64,000 nt of DNA from Mycolicibacterium alvei (GTDB taxonomy: Bacteria > Actinomycetota > Actinomycetes > Mycobacteriales > Mycobacteriaceae), in contig NZ_AP022565.1 of NCBI RefSeq assembly GCF_010727325.1, positions 1,116,001 through 1,180,000 on the forward strand. The letters run 5' to 3'. Under the pieces are notes generated by a model. It was given only the letters and a program-made list of their open reading frames with translations, ran no database searches and had not been told where the DNA came from. Both the position numbers and the translations under genes were made by a program. This document shows, piece after piece, positions 20,383 through 28,860 of this stretch (the stretch's first letter is position 1; the number at the start of each line of letters is the position of its first letter).

Positions 20383-21137
20383 GCATCTCTCCTGACAAGG
20401 TTGCCGCGCATGGTGATTCGATCACCACGCATCCTGATGTACTCCAGGTCCACGGGAGTTCCGTCGTCCAGACTCGTGAGCCGTTCGGCCATCAGCAGCG
20501 CCGATCCGGCGGGAATCTGCAGCGCCGCGGCGGAGTGCGGGTCGGCCGAAATCGCTTCCAGGGCAAGGCCCGCACCGCCCAATCGCCGACCACTCACACG
20601 TTCGATGAGCGCGAAGATATCGTTGTCCTCCAACGGGTGACCGATCACCTGGTCGCCGATATCGGGAGCCAGGTACGTCAGATCGAGCGACAGCGGCAGG
20701 TCGGCGAGGTAACGCAGACGCTCGATGAAGACCACTTGCGATCCCGGCTCGAGTGCCAACTTCCGGGCCACTGCTGGCGGGGCTGAAAGTCGCTGCACGG
20801 CACGGACTTCGTTGCGCACGTCGCCGTAGTCCTTGAAAGTCTCCTTCAGCCCCACCAGCGCGTCGAGGCCGTGGTTGTACTTGCGGGCCGCCACATGCGT
20901 GCCCACCTTGGTGCCACGGTCGATCAAGCCCTCGGCCTTGAGGACGGCGAGGGCTTCGCGGATGGTGTTGCGGGAGACGAAGAATTCGGCGGCCAGCTCC
21001 GCCTCGGCCGGCAGCGCGCGGTCATACGTGCCTTCGTAGATCTGGTGACGCAGCACGTCGGCCACCTGGCGGGCCTGATCGGCGCGCGCACGGCGGCTCG
21101 ACAGCGATACGGGATGGGCTTCGGGCTGCGACGACAC
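20379..21137 (-). CDS. GntR-family regulator of the HutC/FarR type
   Basis: A 252-residue repressor-type protein. The N-terminal winged helix is RQVADVLRHQIYEGTY, then LPAEAELAAEFFVSRNTIREALAVLKAEGLI and GTKVG. A C-terminal UTRA ligand-binding domain follows from about residue 100 (VVFIERLRYLADLPLSLDLTYL, then ALLMAERLTSLDDGTPVDLEYIRMRGDRI). It is the first gene of the operon, so it probably controls its own transcription and that of the transporter and oxidoreductase. The start is GTG with weak CTTGAG upstream. Ligand unknown. Confidence 0.9.
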   Translation of the reverse strand: MSSQPEAHPVSLSSRRARADQARQVADVLRHQIYEGTYDRALPAEAELAAEFFVSRNTIREALAVLKAEGLIDRGTKVGTHVAARKYNHGLDALVGLKETFKDYGDVRNEVRAVQRLSAPPAVARKLALEPGSQVVFIERLRYLADLPLSLDLTYLAPDIGDQVIGHPLEDNDIFALIERVSGRRLGGAGLALEAISADPHSAAALQIPAGSALLMAERLTSLDDGTPVDLEYIRMRGDRITMRGNLVRRDA

Positions 21138-21190
21138 GCACTCAAGGTAAGGGCGATCCAGGGGCGTCGCAGTGCGGCGAATTCACCGTC

Positions 21191-21213
21191 GGCGCAAGTT
21201 AACGGATTGCGCC
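21191..21213. promoter_or_regulatory. Candidate operator of the GntR operon
   Basis: Inverted repeat GGCGCAA, 9 nt, TTGCGCC, 54 to 76 bp upstream of the gntR start codon. The position suits a GntR-type dimer site near the promoter. The pairing is GC-rich and could be chance. Confidence 0.35.
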
Positions 21214-21346
21214 GCCTACCGCCGTCGAAGTACCTGGCGAAACCGTCCTCGAGGGCTCGCATTGCGCCACCTCCGCGGTGACACGAATTTACAAATCCCG
21301 ATGATCGAAAGGTCGTCAAAAAACTTTGGCCACTTTGGTCGCATCG

Positions 21347-21361
21347 GCCCCAAACAGCGGT
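21347..21361. repeat. Target-site duplication, left copy
   Basis: GCCCCAAACAGCGGT, identical to 22796-22810 and directly flanking the IS481 element. Deleting the element and one copy joins the upstream DNA to the LexA box region. Confidence 0.92.
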
Positions 21362-21366
21362 TGTGA

Positions 21367-21441
21367 TGTATCAGGACATCGGTGACAGTTCTGTATCAGG
21401 ACATCGGTGACAGTTGATGTATCAGGACATTGGTGACGTTT
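21367..21441. repeat. Three tandem terminal motifs at the IS481 left end
   Basis: Near-identical ~24-bp units beginning TGTATCAGGACATCGGTGAC start at 21367, 21392 and 21418, spaced 25 and 26 bp. The third has two changes near its end (ATTGG and GACGTTT). These are probable iterated transposase-binding sites. Confidence 0.85.
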
Positions 21442-22698
21442 CATCGGTCTTGGCGTGGGCCGCGGGGTTGTCCGTTGCCGACGTATCGCACTCCGGGTGC
21501 GGGTCGTGTGTGCTCGATGAGGACTTCGCCGTCGAGGTCGGCCACGGTGATGCTGTCGCCGTCGATGACGACGAGGACCTGGTCGAAACTGCGTCGGCCG
21601 TCGACTTGGTAGTGAATTCCGGCGACGCTGAACGAGCCTGTGCTGGTCAGCGTCTTGACGAAGGTGCCTGCGGGTAGGTCCTTGGGTGTCGGCGCGGGCC
21701 GGTGCTTCTTGGGTGTGGGTGGGGCGAATAACGGCTTGTCAGGCTTGGGGCGAGGAGCTTCGGCTTTGGGGGGTGGCCTCCCACGCCGCGCGCGGCGTGA
21801 CACGTCCAGGTAGTCCTTGGTGAGGACGTTCGGTGTTGTAGATGACATCGAAGGCGTCGACCTGGGCCTGTAGTTCTTCGAGCGTCTCAGCGAGGGGCTG
21901 TTTGTCGAGGTAGCGAAACAGGGTCTGGTGGAAGCGTTCGTTTTTGCCCTGGGTGGTGGGCTTGTGGGGCTTGCCGGTGATCGCCTCCACGCCCAGGCGC
22001 GACACATGCGCGACGAGTTGGCCGTTCTGCCCGCGTCGGGACGGATTCAGCGCAGCCCCGTTGTCAGAGAGCAGTCGTTGCGGGACGCCGTGGGCGGCAA
22101 TAGCCTTGTCCACCACAGTGATTGCGTCCTTGGCGGTCTCGCCCCAGGCGACGTGGGAGGCAACCGCGTAGCGGGAGTGGTCGTCGATGAGCTGGAAGAT
22201 CACGCACTTGCGGCCACCGGCGAGGACGTACTCGGTGGCATCGAGTTGCCAGCACGCGTTCGGGGCTGGATAGACGAACCGTCGCCACGCCGAGCGGGGC
22301 TTTTTCTTCGGCTCAAGCCGAGCGACCCCGGCCTCACGGAAGATGCGTGCCAGCGACGCGGTGGAGGGGACCTGCTGAAGGCCCATCGCACCCATCTTGT
22401 CGTACACGCTGATCGGCCCGTGGTCTAGGCCGGAGGCCTCCAGAGCGGCTCGCACGGCCACGGCCTGTTGTTTGAGCTCGTCGCTCAACGTTGCCGGACT
22501 GGACTTCGGTCGTCGGGTCCTGGGTTCGAGCACCGCGGCCGGCCCGTCGGCCTTCGCCCGCTTGCGCAACTCGTAGAACGTTTTTCGGGAGATTCCGTGC
22601 TCGGCGCAAAAGGTTGATACCGCCCCGCGGGGCGCGTCATCGGGCCACTGGGAGATCGCCAGGCGGATCCGAGGATCGATGGGTTCATTGACAGCCAC
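21441..22698 (-). pseudogene. IS481-family transposase with a frameshift
   Basis: The N-terminal 319 residues (from the ATG at 22698) carry an HTH (AEHGISRKTFYELRKRAK) and an rve-type DDE domain: CWQLDATEYVL (first Asp), LLSDNGAALN (second Asp) and TQGKNERFHQTLFR (Glu). The frame stops at about 21739, but a good continuation (KAEAPRPKPDKPLFAPP.. to GVRYVGNGQPRGPRQDR) lies in another frame to 21441. The switch falls at a run of six C on the coding strand (21768-21773); removing one C restores a single ~418-residue protein. Either a loss-of-function indel, a sequencing error at a homopolymer, or +1 slippage at CCC-C. The catalytic core is encoded before the shift, so activity cannot be excluded. 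Confidence 0.82.
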
Positions 22699-22741
22699 CG
22701 CCTGAGCCTGCGGGCAGAAGTGTCACCACCAAGACCATCCG

Positions 22742-22790
22742 AACTGTCACCGATGTCCTGATGCAGAACTGTCACCGATGTCTTGAGACA
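22742..22790. repeat. Inverted copies of the terminal motif at the IS481 right end
   Basis: Two reverse-oriented copies of the left-end unit lie at 22742-22765 and 22767-22790 (AACTGTCACCGATGTCC/T core). A third degenerate copy (AAGTGTCACCACC) precedes them at about 22719. Confidence 0.82.
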
Positions 22791-22795
22791 TAACA

Positions 22796-22810
22796 GCCCC
22801 AAACAGCGGT
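22796..22810. repeat. Target-site duplication, right copy
   Basis: GCCCCAAACAGCGGT, the second perfect copy of the 15-bp duplication created by IS481 insertion. It lies 15 bp upstream of the LexA box. Confidence 0.92.
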
Positions 22811-22824
22811 TTCTTGTCGGGCTA

Positions 22825-22840
22825 TCGAACTAGTGTTCGA
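22825..22840 (+). promoter_or_regulatory. LexA (SOS) box
   Basis: TCGAAC, TAGT, GTTCGA: an exact match to the mycobacterial SOS box TCGAAC-N4-GTTCGA. It sits 4 nt upstream of the ATG of the 13E12-type HNH gene. LexA boxes ahead of 13E12-family genes are known in M. tuberculosis. With so little room for a leader, the transcript is probably leaderless or nearly so. Confidence 0.88.
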
Positions 22841-22843
22841 ATC

Positions 22844-24301
22844 ATGAAGGTCGGGTTGGCGCAGAACCGGGGCACGGTGCAGACCGCGCTGGCCGGCCAC
22901 CTGGCCGCGACCGCGACGCTGGCCGATGTGGACTTCACCGGATTCGACACCGCGGAATTGTTGGCGATCCAGTCCCAACGCGAGCAGCAGGCCCGCACCG
23001 CGGCCATGATCGATCACCGCATCCAGGCCGCCCTGATGGCTCAGGCCACCCCACACCAGATCGGCGGCAAGTCCTGGAAAGATGTGCTGGCCACCCGGAT
23101 GCGCCTCAGCGGCAAGGAAGCCGCACGCCGCGTCACCGCCGCCACCGAACTAGGGCCGCGATATGCCATCGGCGGTGAGATGCTGCAACCGCTACTGCCC
23201 GCATGCGCCCAGGCGCTGGCAGCGGGGACGATCAACACCGAACACATCACCATCATCGGCAACACTCTGGCGAATGCCGAAAAATACGTCAGCACCACCG
23301 AACTCGCCCAGATCGAAACCGACCTGGTCACCGCGGCGACCCGCGACACCCCCGAAACACTGAAAGCCGCGGCAGACAAACTGCTGTACCTGCTCAACCA
23401 GGACGGCGACAGCCCCGATATCGCCGCACACCTGCGCGGGCTGCGGATCGGCAAACAAGACGCCGACGGATTGGTCCACGTGCAGGGCTGGCTGGACCCC
23501 GAGACCGCGTCCTATCTGCGAGCCGTCACCGGGGCGTGGGGCGCACCCGGCCTCAACAACCCCAACGATCAAGAACCGGTCCACAACCCCACACCCAACC
23601 CACTCGATGAACCCGACGTACACAAGGCCGCCGCGCCCGAGCCCGACACCTCCCACGCCCAGCAAGCCCAGCAGGCCGCCGCCGACCGTGACACCCGAAC
23701 CCAGGCCCAACGCAACCACGACGCACTCAAAGTGGCACTGCGCGAACTGCTGATGTCCAAACGACTCGGCCAGCACGGCGGCCTGCCGGTCACCGTGGTC
23801 GTCTCCACCACCCTGGCCGAACTGGAAGCCGGGGCCGGCATCGCCATCACCGGGGCGGGCCTGCGGATGCCGATGACAGACCTCATCCGCTTGGCATCGC
23901 ACAGCTTTCACTACCTGATCGTCTACGACCACCACACCGCAGAACCGCTCTACATGGCCCGCACCACCCGACTGGCCACCAAAGCCCAACGCCTACTGCT
24001 CTACAACCGCGACCGCGGCTGCACCCGCCCCGGATGCACCGCCCCCGCCGACCACTGCCAGGCCCACCACGCCAAAACCGACTGGCAACACGGCGGACAC
24101 ACCGACGCCCCCGACCTCGCCCTGAGCTGCGGACCCGACAACCGCCTAGCCGGACTCGGCTGGACCACCAACATCGACCCACACACCGGCCGCATCCACT
24201 GGCACCCCCCACCCCTGATGAACACCGGCCAAGACACCCTCAACCACCACTTCCACCCCGAAGAACTACTGGCTCCACCCGATGCGGCCGATGACGGGTG
24301 A
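22844..24301 (+). CDS. 13E12-family protein (DUF222 plus HNH endonuclease domain)
   Basis: A 485-residue protein of the mycobacterial REP13E12 repeat family. Residues ~10-320 form the DUF222 region (LATRMRLSGKEAARRVTAATELGPR, ALAAGTINTEHITII). The C-terminus has the HNH nuclease fold: CTRPGCTAPADHCQAHHAKTDW followed by GPDNRLAGL. The middle (residues ~240-300) is a low-complexity Pro/Ala/His/Gln linker. I start it at the ATG at 22844; a TTG at 22814 in frame lies inside the LexA box region and is unlikely. The gene should be induced by DNA damage. IS481 inserted about 50 bp upstream. The cellular role of the family is unknown. Confidence 0.9.
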   Translation: MKVGLAQNRGTVQTALAGHLAATATLADVDFTGFDTAELLAIQSQREQQARTAAMIDHRIQAALMAQATPHQIGGKSWKDVLATRMRLSGKEAARRVTAATELGPRYAIGGEMLQPLLPACAQALAAGTINTEHITIIGNTLANAEKYVSTTELAQIETDLVTAATRDTPETLKAAADKLLYLLNQDGDSPDIAAHLRGLRIGKQDADGLVHVQGWLDPETASYLRAVTGAWGAPGLNNPNDQEPVHNPTPNPLDEPDVHKAAAPEPDTSHAQQAQQAAADRDTRTQAQRNHDALKVALRELLMSKRLGQHGGLPVTVVVSTTLAELEAGAGIAITGAGLRMPMTDLIRLASHSFHYLIVYDHHTAEPLYMARTTRLATKAQRLLLYNRDRGCTRPGCTAPADHCQAHHAKTDWQHGGHTDAPDLALSCGPDNRLAGLGWTTNIDPHTGRIHWHPPPLMNTGQDTLNHHFHPEELLAPPDAADDG

Positions 24302-24317
24302 CACCCGTCCCTCACCG

Positions 24318-26567
24318 CTAGATCATCGTCCGGCTGACGGTGACGGGGATGCCGTTGAGCGCGCCGTTTCCGGACGGCTCGTCGATGAAGTCCGGCAGCG
24401 ACAGGATGTTGGTGTTCACCCCGGGTGCCGCGTTGGCGACGCCGAGCCTGGTACCGGGCTGGCCGTGTCCCCAGCCGTGCGGCATGGACACCACACCGGG
24501 TTTGATCGCCTCGGTCACCTCGACCGGCACCACGATCTTGCCGGCGGTCGACGCCACTTCCGCGTTGTCGCCGTTGGCGATACCGCGCTCGGCGGCATCG
24601 CGGCGGTGCATCAGCAGGGTGCACCGGTCACGGCCCTTCATCAGCGGGCCGACGTTGTGCAGCCAGGAGTTGTTGGACCGCAGATGCCGCCGACTGACCA
24701 GTACCAGATCATCGGGGGCACGTTCCAGTCGCTCGGCCAGCCGGGGCAGGTCGTCCAGCAGATACTGCGGTGCCACCCGGATCTTCTGATCGGCGGTCCC
24801 GAGCACGTCGGGCACGCGGGGCACCATCGGGCCGAAGTTGATTCCGTCCGGATGAGCCTTGAGCTTCTCCAGGGTCAGTCCGTCCGGGTTCTCGCCGTAC
24901 CGATCGCCGAACGCCGCAGTCCGCAGCGTCAGATCGAGCATGCGTTCCGGTCCGCCGTGGTCGTAGTGCCTACGAATGTCTGCGCCGTCGAGACCCTGGG
25001 TGAAGCACAGGTAGTCGAACCAGCCGTCGTCGAGCGCGGCGATGTCGACGTCCTCGGCCGGAGTGCCGGTGCACAGCCCGGTCAGCCGGATCAGGATCTC
25101 CCATTCCTCGGGCGCATCGGGATCCTCGCGACGGAACACCGGCGGCGAGTAACGCGCGAAGCTGTTGATCGCCGAGCCCAGCAGCAGATCGGCGGAATGT
25201 GGCTGCTCGAGCGCCGAGGCACCGGGCAGGATGACATCGGCGTGCTTGGTCGTCTCGTTGAGCCACAGATCCACCGAGATCATCGCGTCGAGCTGCGGCA
25301 GCGCCTCGTCGAGTTTGTCGCCACCCGGAGTCGACAACACCGGATTACCCGCCACCGTGATCAGCGCCTTGAGCTGTCCCTCGCCGGGGGTGACGATCTC
25401 TTCGAGCATGCACGACACCGGGACCTGGCCCATCACCTCTCTGGCCCCGCGGACCCGGGTTCGGTAGCGGCCGAAGTTGGGCGCCCCGTCCTCCAGTCCC
25501 GGGATCGGCTGGCTGGTGACGGTCCAGGCGGTCGGGGTGGCGAACATTGCGCCGCCCGGGGTGTCGAAATGGCCGGTGACGATGTTGACCACGTCCACCA
25601 GCCAGCTGGCCAGGCTGCCGAACTCCTGATTGCAGGTGCCGATCCGGCCGTAAACCACCGCCCGCGGTGTGCCGGCCAGCTCACGGGCCAGACCACGAAT
25701 CCGCTCTGCATCGATACCCGTTGTGGCAGAGACCCTTTCGGGCGACCAGTCCGACACCACCTGCTGCAGCGTCGACACCCCGTCGAGATGGCGCTCCAAC
25801 TCACCGAGGTTGACCAGCCCCTCGTCGAAAACGGTGTGGACGATCCCGAGCAGCAGTGCCGCATCGGTGCCGGGCGTGATCGGCACCCACTCGTCGGCCT
25901 TGGCGGCGGTCTGGGTCCGCACCGGGTCGACAACGATCACCTTGCCGCGCTGACGGATACCGCCGATGATGCCCATCACGTCCGGCGCGGCCAGCAACGA
26001 ACCCTGGGACGCCGCGGGATTGGCGCCCATGATCACCAGCAGGTCGGTGCGCTGGATGTCGGGGGTTGGGAACGCCCACCAGCTGCCGTACATCAGATGT
26101 GACGACAGATTCTTCGGCCACTGGTCGATGGTCCCGGGCGAGTAGGTGATCGGCATACCGGACAGGCCCAGCAGGACGGCCGCGTAGCGCGACAACGAAA
26201 ACGAGTGCGCCAGTGGGTTTCCGGTGTACGCGGCGACGGCGCCGATACCGTACTTCTCGATGACGGGTGCCAGCAGTTCGGTGCAGCGACGGAACGCGGT
26301 ATCCCAGTCAACCTCGTGCCACCGGCCGTCGATCTTGATCATCGGCCGGCGGATCCGGTCGGGGTCGTCGTGCAGTGCGGCCAGCGACGCGCCCTTCGGG
26401 CAGATGTGACCCGCACTCCACTGGTCGACCTTGTTCGGCCGCACACTCGCCACTTTGCCGTCGGAGACCTGAATCTCCAAGCCGCACATTGCCTCACAGA
26501 GGGGGCAGGCGTGCAGGTGTAGACCGTCCTCGCCGATCTCCGCGATTCTTCTCGGCTCGTGTCCCAT
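24318..26567 (-). CDS. Molybdopterin-dependent oxidoreductase with N-terminal [4Fe-4S] site
   Basis: A 749-residue cytoplasmic enzyme of the DMSO-reductase superfamily (formate dehydrogenase/BisC-like). The N-terminal cluster motif is CPLCEAMCGLEI with the fourth Cys in GHICPKGASL, then FRRCTELLAPVIEKYG and the molybdopterin-binding segments LLVIMGANPAASQG, IVVDPVRTQTA, WVPITPGTDAALLLGI and the C-terminal MPHGWGHGQPG domain. No twin-arginine signal is present. The residue in the metal-ligand region (AVAAYTGNPLAH) is not Cys or Sec, so it is unlikely to be a classical formate dehydrogenase. GGAGG lies 6 to 10 nt upstream of the ATG. A long palindrome lies just upstream. Confidence 0.85.
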   Translation of the reverse strand: MGHEPRRIAEIGEDGLHLHACPLCEAMCGLEIQVSDGKVASVRPNKVDQWSAGHICPKGASLAALHDDPDRIRRPMIKIDGRWHEVDWDTAFRRCTELLAPVIEKYGIGAVAAYTGNPLAHSFSLSRYAAVLLGLSGMPITYSPGTIDQWPKNLSSHLMYGSWWAFPTPDIQRTDLLVIMGANPAASQGSLLAAPDVMGIIGGIRQRGKVIVVDPVRTQTAAKADEWVPITPGTDAALLLGIVHTVFDEGLVNLGELERHLDGVSTLQQVVSDWSPERVSATTGIDAERIRGLARELAGTPRAVVYGRIGTCNQEFGSLASWLVDVVNIVTGHFDTPGGAMFATPTAWTVTSQPIPGLEDGAPNFGRYRTRVRGAREVMGQVPVSCMLEEIVTPGEGQLKALITVAGNPVLSTPGGDKLDEALPQLDAMISVDLWLNETTKHADVILPGASALEQPHSADLLLGSAINSFARYSPPVFRREDPDAPEEWEILIRLTGLCTGTPAEDVDIAALDDGWFDYLCFTQGLDGADIRRHYDHGGPERMLDLTLRTAAFGDRYGENPDGLTLEKLKAHPDGINFGPMVPRVPDVLGTADQKIRVAPQYLLDDLPRLAERLERAPDDLVLVSRRHLRSNNSWLHNVGPLMKGRDRCTLLMHRRDAAERGIANGDNAEVASTAGKIVVPVEVTEAIKPGVVSMPHGWGHGQPGTRLGVANAAPGVNTNILSLPDFIDEPSGNGALNGIPVTVSRTMI

Positions 26568-26578
26568 CAGCGGCCTCC

Positions 26579-26614
26579 GATGTTGTTACATGTGCGGACA
26601 CACGTAACAACATC
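26579..26614. promoter_or_regulatory. 36-bp palindrome upstream of the molybdoenzyme
   Basis: Left arm GATGTTGTTACATGTG (26579-26594), 4-bp centre CGGA, right arm CACACGTAACAACATC (26599-26614). The 16-bp arms differ at one position. It starts 12 bp upstream of the molybdoenzyme start codon. Size and symmetry fit an operator for a dimeric repressor (TetR or GntR class). No regulator gene is adjacent, so control would be in trans. A transcribed hairpin is the alternative. Confidence 0.65.
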
Positions 26615-26662
26615 GTGGCACCCAAGGGCACCGGTGTTCCCGATGTTCGGGAAACCCTGCAG

Positions 26663-27151
26663 CTACGGCTCGGGCCGGTCCTGAACCGCGCCCTGCACAG
26701 CCGCGGCCGCGGCACGGATCTGCGGGGTCACCAGCATCACCTGGCCGAGCACCCCGTTGACGAATCCGGGCGATTCATCGGTGGACAACTCTTTGGCGAG
26801 TTCGACGGCTTCGTCGACGGCCACCGGCTCGGGAACGTCCTCGGCGTGCAGCAGCTCCCAGACTGCCACCCGCAGGATGGCGCGATCCACGGCGGGCAGC
26901 CGCTCCAGCGTCCATCCCTGAAGGTGCGCCGAGATGAGATCGTCGATGTGGGCGGAGTGCTCGGTGACGCCGCGCGCCACCGACACCGTGTAGGGATTGA
27001 GCGGACTGACTTCGGGCTGATCCTCGGCCAACGCGGCACGGCCATCGGCCACCGCCTCCGGCGTCAGACCACGCGCCTCGGCCTCGAACAGCAGATCCAC
27101 GGCCCGCTTGCGGGCCTGGTGGCGGCCCCGGTCGCCACGGCGGTCAGGCAT
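26663..27151 (-). CDS. nusB: Transcription antitermination protein NusB
   Basis: A 162-residue all-helical RNA-binding protein that, with NusE/S10, assembles on boxA of rRNA transcripts. The conserved start [21 protein letters not shown] and the end [44 protein letters not shown] are diagnostic. It starts 3 nt past the efp stop, in the usual efp-nusB pair. The last ~15 residues are an Ala/Gln-rich tail. Confidence 0.97.
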   Translation of the reverse strand: MPDRRGDRGRHQARKRAVDLLFEAEARGLTPEAVADGRAALAEDQPEVSPLNPYTVSVARGVTEHSAHIDDLISAHLQGWTLERLPAVDRAILRVAVWELLHAEDVPEPVAVDEAVELAKELSTDESPGFVNGVLGQVMLVTPQIRAAAAAVQGAVQDRPEP

Positions 27152-27153
27152 GG

Positions 27154-27717
27154 TCAGCCATTCACGCGGCCGAGGTAGTTGCCGTCACGAGTGTCGACCT
27201 TGAGCTTGTCACCGGTGTTGATGAACAGCGGCACCTGGATCTCGGCGCCGGTCTCCATGGTGGCCGGCTTGGTGCCGGCGCTGGAGCGGTCGCCCTGCAG
27301 GCCCGGCTCGGTGTGGCTGACCACGAGCTCGACCGACACCGGCAGCTCCAGGTACAGCGGGGACGACTCGTGGAAGGCGATCTGCACCGCCATGTTCTCC
27401 AGCAGGAAGTCGGCCAGCCGGCCGACCAGTGCCTCCGGCAGCGGGTGCTGCTCGAAGTCCTCGGAATCCATGAACACGAAGTCGCTGCCGTCGCGGTACA
27501 GATAGGTGGCGTCGCGGCGGTCCACGGTGGCGGTCTCCACCTTCACGCCGGCGTTGTAGGTCTTGTCGACGACCTTGCCGGACACCACGTTCTTCAGCTT
27601 CGTGCGGACGAAGGCCGGGCCTTTGCCGGGCTTGACGTGCTGGAATTCCACGATCTGCCACAGCTGGCCGTCGATCTGCAGGACGAGCCCGTTCTTGAAG
27701 TCGGCAGTCGATGCCAT
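27154..27717 (-). CDS. efp: Translation elongation factor P
   Basis: A 187-residue three-domain beta-barrel protein that relieves ribosome stalling at polyproline. It begins [20 protein letters not shown]; the tip of domain I is [15 protein letters not shown] with Lys at the site modified in other bacteria, and the C-terminal signature is [28 protein letters not shown]. It lies between pepQ and nusB on one strand. Full length. Confidence 0.98.
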   Translation of the reverse strand: MASTADFKNGLVLQIDGQLWQIVEFQHVKPGKGPAFVRTKLKNVVSGKVVDKTYNAGVKVETATVDRRDATYLYRDGSDFVFMDSEDFEQHPLPEALVGRLADFLLENMAVQIAFHESSPLYLELPVSVELVVSHTEPGLQGDRSSAGTKPATMETGAEIQVPLFINTGDKLKVDTRDGNYLGRVNG

Positions 27718-27741
27718 GAGGGTGTTGCTCCTAAGTTTCTG

Positions 27742-28827
27742 TCACAAGATGGCCAGTTCCTTGGGGAACCGGGTAAGCAGGTCGGGCGCCCCCTCGCCCA
27801 CGACCAGGGTGTCCTCGATCCGGACACCGCCGCGATCGGGCAAGTAGACACCGGGCTCAACGGTGACCGCAGAGCCAGCAAGCAGTGTACCGGCGGCCGC
27901 GGCGTTGATTCCCGGCGCTTCGTGGATCTGCAGTCCGACGCCGTGGCCGAGCCCGTGGCCGAAGTTGTCGCCGTAACCGGCATCGGCGATGACCTGGCGC
28001 GATGCGGCGTCCACAGCGCTCAGTGACACGCCGGGGGCCAGCGCGTCGCGCCCGGCCTGCTGCGCGGTCGCAACCAGGTCATAGATGTCACGCTGCCACT
28101 GTGCCGCCGGGCCCAGCACGAATGTGCGCGTCATGTCGGAGTGGTAACCCTCCACCAGGGCGCCGAAGTCGATCTTCACGAAGTCCCCGGCGGCGAGCAG
28201 GGCATCGGTGGGCCGGTGGTGCGGGATGGCCGAGTTCGCGCCCGTCGCCACGATCGTCTCGAAGGACGGTCCGTCGGCACCGTGGTCGAGCATCAGGGCT
28301 TCGAGTTCGTTGCGGACCTCGCGCTCGGTACGACCGGGCCGCAGACCGCCGCGCTCCAGCAGATCCGTGAGCGCCGCGTCGGCGGCCTCACAGGCCAACC
28401 GCAGCATCGCGATCTCGCCTGCATCCTTGACCTCCCGCAGGGCCTCCACCGTGCCGGCCGCGCGTACCCACTCGACCGAGTCACCGGCCGCCTTCTTCAG
28501 GGCCGTGTAGGCGTCCACGGTCACCACATGGCTCTCGAAACCCAACCGCAGGGCGCCGGCCCGGGCGGCGCGCCCGGCCAGGTGCGACCCACAGGCTCGC
28601 TCGATGACCACCTCGGCGTCCGGCGACTGATGCGCAGCCTGGGTGCGGTAGCGCCCGTCGGTGGCCAGCACCGGCGCGACATCCTCGGCGAAGATCAACA
28701 GGGCCGCGTTCGAACCGGTGAATCCGGACAGATAACGCACATTGACCAGGTCAGTTACCAGCATCGCGTCCAGGCCCGATTCGGCCAGCCGACGGCGCAA
28801 TCGGTCTCTGCGCTGGGAAATAGTCAC
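27742..28827 (-). CDS. pepQ: Xaa-Pro dipeptidase / M24 aminopeptidase
   Basis: A 361-residue cytoplasmic metallopeptidase. It has an N-terminal creatinase-type domain (RRDRLRRRLAESGLDAMLVTDLVNVRYLSGFTGSNAALL) and a C-terminal pita-bread fold with metal ligands in VKIDFGALVEGYHSDMTRTF (two Asp), HGLGHGVGLQIHEAPG (His) and the Glu segments VTVEPGVYL and GVRIEDTLVV. It precedes efp, matching Rv2535c in M. tuberculosis. GTG start. The start codon lies 33 bp from the divergent membrane protein gene. Confidence 0.94.
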   Translation of the reverse strand: MTISQRRDRLRRRLAESGLDAMLVTDLVNVRYLSGFTGSNAALLIFAEDVAPVLATDGRYRTQAAHQSPDAEVVIERACGSHLAGRAARAGALRLGFESHVVTVDAYTALKKAAGDSVEWVRAAGTVEALREVKDAGEIAMLRLACEAADAALTDLLERGGLRPGRTEREVRNELEALMLDHGADGPSFETIVATGANSAIPHHRPTDALLAAGDFVKIDFGALVEGYHSDMTRTFVLGPAAQWQRDIYDLVATAQQAGRDALAPGVSLSAVDAASRQVIADAGYGDNFGHGLGHGVGLQIHEAPGINAAAAGTLLAGSAVTVEPGVYLPDRGGVRIEDTLVVGEGAPDLLTRFPKELAIL

Positions 28828-28846
28828 GGTCGGTGACGCTACTCGC

Positions 28847-28852
28847 TACAGT
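28847..28852 (+). promoter_or_regulatory. Candidate -10 element for a leaderless transcript
   Basis: TACAGT matches the mycobacterial TANNNT -10 pattern and ends 8 nt before the ATG at 28861, with no ribosome site between. This is the spacing expected for transcription starting at or next to the A of ATG. Confidence 0.5.
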
Positions 28853-28860
28853 GTGCCCCC

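Larger units (their letters stand above)
21362..22795 (-). mobile_element. IS481-family insertion sequence, ~1.43 kb
   Basis: Bounded by TGT...ACA ends and by a perfect 15-bp direct repeat GCCCCAAACAGCGGT at 21347-21361 and 22796-22810, the target-site duplication. The ends align as imperfect inverted repeats around GACATCGGTGACAG. Each end carries iterated copies of a ~24-bp terminal motif. The element encodes one transposase on the minus strand, broken by a frameshift. The intact duplication means simple insertion with no later rearrangement, so it is probably recent. Confidence 0.93.

Noticed and set aside
21367-21441. A short CRISPR array (three regularly spaced repeats)
   Set aside because: The units abut with 1-2 nt spacers, match the IS inverted ends and are mirrored at 22742-22790. 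They are IS terminal motifs.
24318-26567. Formate dehydrogenase (FdhF/FdhA) or nitrate reductase
   Set aside because: No Cys/Sec or Asp could be assigned as molybdenum ligand and no partner subunits are present, so only the superfamily is claimed.
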